NCBI GenBank assembly: GCA_018257865.1
Contig: JAEUBA010000186.1
Span: 1 to 29,476, forward strand
Length of the DNA stretch: 29,476 bases
Source: Stereocaulon alpinum
Lineage: Eukaryota > Ascomycota > Lecanoromycetes > Lecanorales > Stereocaulaceae
Reading direction: 5' to 3'
Shown: positions 21,001 through 29,476 of the stretch, piece after piece
Layout of the letters: every line of letters starts with the position of its first letter
How positions within the stretch are numbered: the stretch's first letter is position 1
Translations under genes and position numbers: made by a program
Notes under the pieces: model-generated
Database searches by the model: none
The model's input: only the letters and a program-made list of their open reading frames with translations
What the model was told of the DNA's origin: nothing

Positions 21001-24000
21001 GGTTATTAGTATTATAGTTATTAACTATACCTTACGCCTTAAGGGCTAACTTATATAAAGGGTAGTAAGCGTTCCAGCTGTAATCCTAGCCCTTCTATTT
21101 TATAAGGTACTACAGCGTATTTCTTACGATCTTTTAATCTACTAGACTCTTAATCTCGAATATAGGGTAGCTAGGATCTTCCGTTTTAATAGGCCTAAGA
21201 TTATCTAAGCGAGGCCTACTATAGGGGTCGTTCTATAGGTAAGGCTCCAGCTAAGCTACCGAAATAACTAGGTAGATATATATTATTAGGGGTAGGTCTA
21301 GCTAATATACTAGGTTACCTACCTTCTATAAGACTTTAAAAGGCCTAGCCCTCTACTAGCTTAACTTTCTATTTATAAGACTAGGAACCTTATACCTATA
21401 GTATAGCTTAAGGTAAGCGTAGCTTCCCTCCTTAAGATATAGAGTAGTATACTTCTTATTATAACACCTCTTAGATATAGTATTCGTAAAGGCCGTAGCT
21501 TTATCTATAGTATCCCTATAAATTTATTAAAGGCGATTATAGTCTTCTAGCGGAAGGTCTTCTAGAAGACTAAGATTATTATTTACCTTAAAACCGTATA
21601 GTAATTCGTTTAGAGCGAAACCGGTTATAAAGTTAATAGAGTTATTTATTATTATACTAATATATAGTAGGCTCTCCACCTAGTTAGTATCTAGCTTAGA
21701 AAGGTAGTACTATAATATAATTTTAACCGTCTAGTTAGTCCTTTCGGACTATCTATCTATCTAGGGGTAGTACGCTATTAATATTAATATCTTAATACCT
21801 AGCTTCTAAAAGATAGCCCTTTAGAACGACGATATAAATTTAGAATCCCTATCGCTTAGAAATAATCTTAGAATTCCCTAGTTACGCTTATAAAGTATAG
21901 TTACTACGACGTTCGCCTATTCTTTAGATCCTTAGGTATCTTTCCTAGGTTCTAGTGCAACTTTTCTAGTAAACTTATATATTATAGTTAATAATACGTT
22001 AAAACCGTCTACTCTTAGTAATTCGACGATAAAGTCTATAGCGATAGTATAAAATAGTATAGATAGTATAATAATAGGGTTTAGCGAACTGTATAGCGAA
22101 TACCGTATTATCTAAAAGACTTAATAATTAGGATAGTAAGCGATATACTATTAGAGTCGTTTAACTATCTACCTAACGTATACCGAATTAGATAGCTGAT
22201 TATATATACGGTGGAAACCGCTATAGTTAGTAAGGTTATATACTATACGAAAGACTTCGCCCTCTATAGCTACTAGGATATATAAACGTTCCCTCCTATC
22301 TCCGTATATATAGTAGATTAGGCTGTCTCTACTCCTAAACCGTATACCTAAGGTTTCGTCTCTAGGTAGAGGAACTGAAGGGCGTAGTATAGGTATTTCC
22401 TTAGAGGCTGTCTTATAAGAGATATCCCTAAACGACCTTAGGTCTAAGGTATCGTATACCTTAATTACGTCTAGGACTTTCTGCTAGTATTTATCTTCCT
22501 AGTATACCTTCTTTAGGCGGTCCTTAAAATTATCTAATATCTTAATAAGAGTAATATAATAGACTATTTTAGGTAACGGGGGGAGATCTAGGCTAGTATT
22601 AAGTAAGTTAGTAGGTTAGCCGTATAGTATGTTAAGAACTTTAGGATAACTTCCTTAAACCTATTCGTATCCTTAGAGGTAAGAGAGGGTATCGAGGACT
22701 ATATTTAATTTCTTAGACTTATAGCGGATAGTAATATTAAAACTAGAGAGATACTACGAAGCTCTAATAAGGCGAAGGTTTAGCTTATTAGTACTAAAGG
22801 TAGTAAGGGTAGTTTATCTTAAGATTAGGACCGTAGCTAAATAATCCGTATATATTACTATAGGTAGGTACTTACTTAACTTAATTATATACCTAATCTT
22901 TCTTACTACTTAGATAATACCTACTACTTCTAGTTTAGTTAGCTAGTAATTCTTCTCCGCTTTATTTAGCAGCTTACTTAGAAATAATATTAGTTTAACT
23001 AAAGTATAGGCGACCGGCTTCTTATATATTAGATTTCCCTTAATATAATATATTATTACTGCGAATCCCTAGCTTTTCGATATATCTAAGTCTATAAATA
23101 GAGGTTACGCGGGGTTAAAGTATACTAGAAAGACTAGTAACTAGAAAGCCTTTTAGAGGTTTTTATATACTTAAAGCTCCTCTTTAGTTAGCTTAGTAAA
23201 CTAAGTCCGACTAGATTACCGCTTCCTAGTAGCACCTTTAGACTTCCCGCCTTCCCTATTAGTTAGTAATACTTTCGTTATTAGTATTTTATATTCTTAT
23301 AGTAGCTTTATAAGCTAGGTATAATTTCTAATAGAAGATCTTAGCTAGCCTATTATACCTAAGTAAATTTTAAGGTCCTATAAGGTTTAGGGGAAATATA
23401 AGGCTTAGATAGCCTTAATCTTTTCCTCTAATATTAATATACTAAGGCTATCTACCTGCTATCCTAATAAACTTACCGAAGGATATCCTAGGAAGGACTT
23501 ATTCGGGCTAAGCGTAATTCGTTATACCTTATAAAGGTAGAAGATTTCCTAAAGGTATTCTAAATAATTATTTAACGTACGTAAGAAAATAACTATATTA
23601 TTAATATATATACGTGCGAACTTATAGAAAGGGCGGAGTATATAGTTAGTCTAGTATTAGATATATAGTAGCGAGCCCTTATAGCCTATAAGGGCGACGT
23701 TATACTACTCCTAACCTCTATATAAGACTACTATTAATTTATATCTATTAGACCGCTATACGTTAAACTAGTAAAAGTATCCTATTATATTAACTATTAA
23801 AATATACTTATACCCCGCTACTATACCGATTATATTAGACTATAACGGTATTAGATAGTTATCGGAGTTAGTGATCTTATTTAGGCTATATATATTAATA
23901 ACGACTCTTCCTTTCTAGCTATTTAGAGTGTCTCGCTATATAACGAAGATAGGGTAGCTAAACTTAGTAGGCTAGCTTACCTATTATATTTTCCTATATT

Positions 24001-25130
24001 TATAGAGCTTATTAAAAGTCTTATTAATAACCTCCCTATCCTTTTTACCTAAAGGGTAGACCTTAGAGGGCTTAGGATTAGTTCCTTCCTTTAGAGGGAT
24101 AGGTATCTATTCCTCTTCTAGGATATTAACGGTCTAGCTGTAATCTATTTAGATATTAGGGAAACTTTCTACTACTATAGTAATTCTAGCAGTATCCTAC
24201 TAATTTCCGTATACGGTAATACCGTTCGACGTAATATATTCTAGGGCTAGGTTAATCGCGACTAGGATAGCTGAAGATAATTTAGTAGAGGCTACCTCTT
24301 CGGTTAAGGCGGTATTTGGTATAAGTTCTGTAATAGTAGCGGCTGTATAGACCGACGCTACTGCTGCTGCCTTAATAACATTAGATTCCTAAGATTATAA
24401 AGGTTTCCTATTTAACTATCCGCTAGCTGCGAGAGGGGCCTTATCTAGGCTAGTAAGGTAATACCTATCCTAAGTATACTTAATAAAGTTACCTAGCTTT
24501 ATACGTTAATTAATTTATACTAGTTACTCCGTAGCGTTATATACTTAGATAAAAGATACTAATACGTTAACTATATAAGTATAGACTCCTCCCTTAAACC
24601 CTAGATCTTAAGAGTATTTAGGCTTAAAGAGGAAGTTACGGTCCTAAGGAAGGGTACTATAGTAGACTATAGGGATAGTAGCCGTAGACCTTAGTAGGAC
24701 TATTATAGTTAACTTAGAGCGAACTATATACTAGATTAGCGGTATACCTCTAGCTACTATATCTATCCTTACTATTATATTCTTATATTTACTAATAGTT
24801 ATACGGTAATTAGCGGGGTCTAGTAGAATCTTATAAGGGATAATAATATTATTCCCTATAAGTATATTAGCTCTAAGCTTCTTAATAATATAGACTTCGC
24901 TACTTAGCTCAGCCTTAGCTAGCCTTCCTTTAAGTTCGCCCTAGAGGATAAATAAAATGTTAGTATATTTATACGTTTAATAAACGGCGTCTCCTAGTCC
25001 TCTTACTAGAATTAGGGATACTAGCTTTCGTAATTTGACGTTAGGAAGAAGCTGTAGTAACTTGCTACGGTTAAATAGGGTTATAGGGCAGCCTGTGTTA
25101 GTATAGGCGTCGAAGGTTTCGCTACTAATA
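21000..25130 (-). pseudogene. Gypsy-2 pol: protease, reverse transcriptase, RNase H, integrase, chromodomain
   Basis: Protease: the DTG active site reads NTG followed by CPITL, with Asn at 25097-25099; the C-terminal part near 24820-24930 has a KKLRANILIG stretch. RT: INIYSLNKIT, then VVLYRG and VALIGY stretches; the catalytic YIDD reads YINN at 23597-23608. RNase H: PLFIDLDISK near 23085, LNLRLIRASQYL near 22750, ending before 22690. Integrase: the zinc region near 22260-22130 has His/Cys turned to Tyr; the core has DFIVELLRVDGF near 22030, SDRDSKF near 21850 and SERTNxT near 21745, so its three catalytic acidic residues remain. Chromodomain near 21190-21020 with YLIKxKG and stops at two Trp positions. 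Working enzymes would process Gag-Pol, copy the RNA and insert the DNA, with the chromodomain steering insertion to marked chromatin. Confidence 0.86.
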
Positions 25131-25984
25131 GAAACCTATACCGTAGCGTAATAGAAATCTTAGAAGGTATACTTAGGCTTAGCCTTTAGCGGTTTACTGT
25201 TAGATTTAATATAAATTCGTTCTCCTAAGAAGGTATAATTTATTAAGACCTTCGGTTCCGTTCTCTCTAAAGGAATTAGTAGCTGTAACGACGTCTCCTT
25301 CTAGTAGGAGGAACGTAAATAGCGGAAAAGTTTATTTCTAGCTGGGAAGGTAGCAGAGTAATTCTAGTATATATATATTAGTAAGTCTACTAGATTCGTA
25401 AAGTATACTTTAGGCTTATTGAACTAGCTTTACTCTTTATATACTTTATTATTAATCCCTTCGCTTTCTCTATAGTAGGTGTCTTATTAGTCTAATCCTT
25501 AGGCCTAATTATATTAGTTATCCTTAGTTGTTTCCTCTTTCTTACCTATATCCCTATAATAGACTCTAGGGCGTGCCTACTATAGTTAAAATCGGCCGCC
25601 TCAGTTTTAGTCCAGCTATAGTTTCCCTTATAAGTTAGGAGTACTAGGCCGGAAGGGTAAATCTAACTATCTTATAAGATTTCTATACCCTACAGTGATT
25701 TATCGATAAGGCTCTAATATAGTTAAGGGCTAGAGTTAGGGTTAAGGCTTTTACTAACTTAGTACTTAATTTTATCTTTAAGGCTGGTATCCTCTATTAC
25801 CTTATTAGAAGCTAGGTCTACCGTACTAGTATATATAAGTATTATTTCGATAGCCTAAATAGAAAGGGGTTAAGTAGAAGGGGCTTTACTAGTTTAGACG
25901 TAGCGAATTCGCTTATTATAGATAACTACGGCCTCTCTGCTAATAATACTAACTTATATTCCTTAAGGCTGACTTTAGGAGAGC
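25130..25984 (-). pseudogene. Gypsy-2 gag/pol junction with degraded zinc knuckle
   Basis: The minus-strand frame around 25660-25590 reads YKGNYSWTKTE, where fungal Gypsy gags usually have a Cys-rich, Trp-Ser-Lys-His knuckle; Cys-to-Tyr change by RIP explains the loss. A basic stretch (RKRKQLR) follows near 25540. The boundary between gag and protease is not clear. Confidence 0.55.
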
Positions 25985-27500
25985 CTATTTATACTAGATA
26001 GACGCCTTAGCGTCTAACTCCTTAAGAAAGCTACTAACGGTAGTTATTAGTAATAGCGCTGAGACTTATACCTTAAATTTGATATTAAGGTTATTCTATA
26101 CGAGTGTAAGTTAATTATATACTAAGGTTATCTATACCGCCTTCGCGTATCTTAAAACCTTCTGTATATAAGTATAAGGATAGATTTACTTCTATATATC
26201 TACTACGGTATACCTTTCGGCTTAAAGGTTCTATAGTATAATTAACGTCTATTCTTTAAAGGTAGCGATTAGTATTTCGCCCTAATCTCTTATAGTAGTA
26301 TTTCGTAACCCGCGTTTCTTAAGATTAGTAAGCTTAGTCGTATACTAAATTAGTATACCTCCTTAGAGGTATAATAGTACGAGTTCTTATACCGCAGCTT
26401 CCCCTTTAAAGCTGATTAAGTCTTCTAACTAATTAACGAAGATATAGACGTCTCTATAGAATACTAAGCTATATTCGCTAACTATTAGTAAGTTATCTAT
26501 AGAAGGGTATAAGGGGTTGAAGTAACTAACTTCCTTATATATAAGTCTGCCGTTATTATTTGGATTAAAAGTACTATTATTAGCGGATCTACTAGGGCTA
26601 CTAGGCGAAGTACCTAAAGGCTATCTACTCTCCCTTTAGAACCTTAATATACCTTCGGTAACCGCGTTATTAATAATATCCTATAGGATAGGATCGTTTA
26701 AGTTAGCTATTAGTCCTACGGGTTATTTATAGATAACTTCCTCTACTAATTCCACTCCTAAAGTAGTATTTCCGGCGGATAGGTCTCTTATCAGCGTAAC
26801 GTAGGGGCTCCTTATTATATTATTAGTAACGTAGGGGCTTCCTAGAGGGGTATCTAAATTATAAGGAGGAGTAGGAACGCCTAGTTGGATAGGCGGTACG
26901 TCTATATCCGTTCTAAAGAAGCGGCTCCTACTTAGTAGGGTACTTCCTACTAACGGCGGTTCCTAAAGCTTACGGCTAACTACTTTAGTATTTCTTATAA
27001 AGGTATTAATTACGTTCCTAAGCCTAGGCTTATTAATAGCCTAGTCTTCTAAGAAATTATTTAGCTTAATAGAAAGTAAGCGGGACCGTATACGCTAATC
27101 TCTTATACTAAAGTTTAGATCGGGTGTAGCGGTGTTAGTATTTAGTTTCTAAGGTCTAAATTTATTCTTCCTAACTATTATAATAATTAGGTGTTTTATA
27201 TCTTCGCTGATAATTAAGGCGTAGCGGTATTCCGTTTAAATAAAATCGTATAGTTAGAATACTAGAATAATAGTACTGCGGCTAGTATTACTTAGAGGCA
27301 GCGCTAGGATAACGGCTTCTAGGTATTTATAGTAATTACTCTTTTATCTGCTATCCTTAATTTATAATAACTCCCTATATAAGATATATAGTAAGGTCTA
27401 AGGTATAGTAAAGTCTAACTAATAAAAGTAGCCTGCTAGTAGCAGCTACGAAGTAATAATAGATAAACGATTATAGTTACTCTATATATACGAAACGAAT
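25985..27500 (-). pseudogene. Gypsy-2 gag, RIP-degraded
   Basis: One minus-strand frame is readable from about 27500 to a TAG at 25985-25987, which may itself be a former Gln codon, so gag probably continued to the zinc knuckle. The N-terminal half (27500-26800) is charged and Leu-rich. A Ser/Pro/Asn-rich linker lies near 26640-26570. The capsid part (26560-25985) has SYFNPLYP, FYRDVYIFV, a KRGLRN segment, ERYTVVD, YIQKVLRYAKA, YNQLTLV (Q as stop) and LDAKASI, the order seen in fungal Ty3/Gypsy capsids and in the Gypsy-3 gag here. Gag forms the particle that packages the element RNA. The start codon is not identifiable. Confidence 0.8.
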
Positions 27501-27934
27501 AGCGACGAAGTATAAGTTAATAAAAGTAAGTTAGTAAGGTGAAAGCTAGGATAAGAAAAGAAGTATAGTAAGTAGTATAGAGCTACTATAAGTAGATCCT
27601 TAGGGTTCCGGAAAGAGCCCTATACTATTTTATACTTTTAGAAGGTGCGCTGGTGTTCTCCGTTCTAGTAATCGGAAGGTATAGATTCGACTGGGTAGAC
27701 TTAGGTGCTTAAGGCTAGTAAAGTAGAGCGGAAGCGTCTTAGATATAGGTAATAGCGTAGTATCTAAATTCGGGCTAGTATTATAATATAGCGGTGCAGC
27801 TGAATTAAATCGCTATAGGCGAGAGTAGGTAGGCTATTCTAGTAGCTTAATTAGTTTAGTTTGGTAGACGTACTTAATCAACTTCTAAATAATAGTGTAT
27901 AGTATTTAGGAGCTCAACTGCCTGTTGCTACTAC
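27500..27934 (-). other. Gypsy-2 5' leader with possible primer-binding site
   Basis: Between gag and the 5' LTR. On the minus strand, just inside the LTR, GTAGTAGCAACAGGCAG is found; restoring one TpG would give TGGTAGCA, the usual start of a tRNA primer-binding site. This part still contains CpA and TpG. No ORF is recognised. Confidence 0.45.
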
Positions 27935-28138
27935 TAATATAGTAGGTAGGCAGTAGTATAGTACGTGTTAAAGGACTTCTATTAATATATAGTAGTATAG
28001 ACTAATAATGTCTTCTAAGTACCCGAAGGGCCTAACTATGAAGTTCCGCTAAGGTAGGCGGTGCCTTAGCGTATACACCGCCTTGGCCGTACCTAGCTAT
28101 ATACCGCCTTGGCCGTACCTAGCCGCAAGACCATATCA
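27935..28138 (-). repeat. 5' LTR of Gypsy-2
   Basis: 204 bp, gap-free partner of 18910-19113. Its right end reads ACCATATCA, unmutated; its left end reads TAATATAGT (TGATATGGT in the other LTR). Contains the same 26-bp duplication and hairpin. Confidence 0.92.
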
Positions 28139-28143
28139 ATAGG
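28139..28143. repeat. Target-site duplication of Gypsy-2, right copy
   Basis: ATAGG, matching 18905-18909. Confidence 0.65.
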
Positions 28144-28500
28144 ATATTATAGGTATTACTAATATTACTAGATATTATAGGTGTTATAGGTATTGTAGGT
28201 GTTATAGGATATTATAGGTATTATAGGTGTTACTGGATATTATAGGATATTATAGGTATTATAGAATATTATAGGTGTTGCTAATATTACTAGATATTAT
28301 AGGATATTATAGGTGTTATAGGTATTATAGGTATTACTAGATATTATAGGTTTTGTTAATATTACTAGATATTATAGGTATTATAGGTATTATAGGTATT
28401 GTAGGTATTATAGGTATTGCTAGATATTATAGGTATTATAGGTATTGCTAGTACTACGGGATATTATAGGTGTTACTAATATTACTAGATATTATAGGTA
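28144..28500 (+). repeat. 9/10-bp minisatellite, RIP-altered, continuation right of Gypsy-2
   Basis: The same units as 18495-18904, mostly GGATATTATAGG and GTATTATAGG, with a few unmutated TpG left (GTGTT, GTTGCT). It ends where the second RT fragment starts. Confidence 0.85.
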
Positions 28501-28504
28501 CTGT

Positions 28505-28640
28505 AATATCCACCTATAAAATTCTAATACTATAATTAAATAGTTGACTACTAGTTAGATAATAGTCTTTATTTGGTTAGTATTCGGTTTATATTTAGTT
28601 ATAACAACGTTAGAATATCTCTTCCTAAAACTAACAACCG
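28505..28640 (-). repeat. Second copy of the Gypsy-1 RT fragment
   Basis: Nearly the same sequence and orientation as 18225-18375, with more CpA/TpG kept (for example TTGACTACTAG, CAACCGTTGCAG). It is isolated from any other pol sequence, so it is part of the composite repeat, not of an element. Confidence 0.8.
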
Positions 28641-28645
28641 TTGCA

Positions 28646-28742
28646 GTTGGTAAACGGTTGTAGTTGGTAGACAGTTAGTAGACGGTTAGTAAACGGTTAG
28701 TAGACGGTTAGTAAACGGTTAGTAGACGGTTGGTAAACAGTT
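28646..28742 (+). repeat. 11-bp minisatellite, copy 2
   Basis: GTAGACGGTTA and GTAAACGGTTA alternate for several units, giving a 22-bp two-unit pattern. Less altered than copy 1. Confidence 0.85.
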
Positions 28743-28774
28743 AATTAATAATTAATAAACTATCTAGGTATTAC

Positions 28775-29476
28775 TGATATTACTAGTGCTACTGGATGTT
28801 GCTGATATTGCTAGATATTACTAATATTGCTAGTATTGCAGGTGCTGCTGATGTTACTGGATATTGCTGGTGCTGCTGGTGCTGTAGGATATTGCAGGTG
28901 TTGCTGATATTGCTGGATATTGCAGGTGTTGCAGGATATTGCAGGTGTTGCTGATGTTACTGGATATTGCAGGTGTTGCTGATGTTGCTGGATATTACAG
29001 GTGTTGCTGGTGCTGCTGGATATTGCAGGTGTTACTGATGTTACTGGATATTGCAGGTGTTGCAGGTGTTGCTGGATATTGCAGGTGTTGCTGATGTTAC
29101 TGGATATTGCAGGTGTTGCTGATATTGCTGGATATTACAGGTGTTGCTGGTGCTGCTGGATATTGCAGGTGTTACTGATGTTACTGGATATTGCAGGTGT
29201 TGCAGGTGTTGCTGGATATTGCAGGTGTTGCTGATGTTACTAGATATTGCAGGTGTTGCAGGTGTTGCTGGATATTGCAGGTGTTGCTGATGTTACTGGA
29301 TATTGCAGGTGTTGCAGGTGTTACTGGATATTGCAGGTGTTACAGGTGTTGCAGATGTTACTGGATATTGCTGGTGCTGCTGGTGCTGTAGGATATTGCA
29401 GGTGTTGCTGATATTGCTGGATATTGCAGGTGTTGCAGGATATTGCAGGTGTTGCTGATGTTACTGGATATTGCAG
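28775..29476 (+). repeat. 9/10-bp minisatellite, largely unmutated, with higher-order structure
   Basis: Built from GCTGGATATT, GCAGGTGTT and GCTGATGTT units, often in a 28-bp triplet. CpA and TpG are abundant, unlike the rest of the window. Positions 28987-29107 and 29127-29247 match with a single visible change (140-bp period), and 28856-28972 equals 29360-29476 (504-bp period). The array runs off the window end. Its open frames (29001-29234, 29191-29391) are a by-product of the units. Confidence 0.92.

Larger units (their letters stand above)
18910..28138 (-). mobile_element. Gypsy-2, structurally complete Ty3/Gypsy retrotransposon with an extra 3' ORF
   Basis: 9.2 kb with two 204-bp LTRs, 9-bp inverted LTR termini and a 5-bp target duplication, inserted in a minisatellite. 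Minus-strand order from the right: 5' LTR, gag (27500-25985 or further), degraded zinc knuckle (about 25660-25590), protease (about 25130-24700), RT (about 24060-23200), RNase H (about 23190-22690), integrase (about 22260-21370), chromodomain (about 21190-21020), an extra frame (20686-19193), 3' LTR. Mutation is heavy but less complete than in the LINE nest: some CpA/TpG remain. Catalytic Asp codons of protease and RT are now Asn. Confidence 0.9.

Noticed and set aside
29001..29391. Two overlapping plus-strand open frames rich in Leu, Cys and Gly
   Set aside because: They are translations of a tandem minisatellite, with no start context or domain.
1..29476. Bacterial-type features (operons, ribosome binding sites, terminators)
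   Set aside because: All coding signals are eukaryotic retrotransposon families with RIP damage; there is no prokaryotic gene layout.

Overview
The window looks like a gene-poor, transposon-filled block of a filamentous ascomycete (Pezizomycotina) genome. I cannot name the species. The main evidence is the base pattern. Over most of the window CpA and TpG are almost absent while TpA is in excess and CpG is kept, which is the signature of repeat-induced point mutation (RIP). Every recognisable reading frame is a retrotransposon frame in which former Gln (CAA/CAG) and Trp (TGG) codons read TAA/TAG, Cys reads Tyr, and Asp often reads Asn. I see no host gene, tRNA or rRNA.

Layout: 1-433 is the 3' part of a non-LTR element ('element B') that joins a LINE. 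Positions 434-10402 are a nest of Tad1-like LINE copies. A minus-strand LINE (434-1913 and 8391-9270) was split by a near full-length plus-strand LINE (1914-8378, about 5.4 kb without its insert). That copy was itself split by a 5'-truncated minus-strand LINE (2836-3847). A plus-strand LINE fragment (9271-10402) follows. Positions 10408-12670 hold a probable 5' LTR and the gag of a plus-strand Ty3/Gypsy element ('Gypsy-3'), cut by the 3' LTR of a minus-strand chromodomain Gypsy ('Gypsy-1', 12671 to about 18335). Gypsy-1 carries two insertions, a 1.19-kb element B copy (13109-14297) and a 5'-truncated LINE (15514-16874).

To the right, a composite repeat (RT fragment, 11-bp minisatellite, 9/10-bp minisatellite) occurs twice. 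Between the two copies lies a structurally complete Ty3/Gypsy element ('Gypsy-2', 18910-28138, minus strand) with 204-bp LTRs and a 5-bp target duplication. It keeps recognisable gag, protease, RT, RNase H, integrase and chromodomain regions, plus an extra reading frame between pol and the 3' LTR that I do not recognise. The window ends in an array (about 28750-29476) that is rich in CA/TG, so it is largely unmutated, with 140-bp and 504-bp higher-order periods.

Nothing here is likely to encode a working protein. The interest lies in the insertion order (several target-site duplications can be read directly), the extra ORF of Gypsy-2, element B sharing its 3' end with the LINE, and the change in mutation load across the minisatellite. 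All family calls come from motif reading by eye; no database search was possible.
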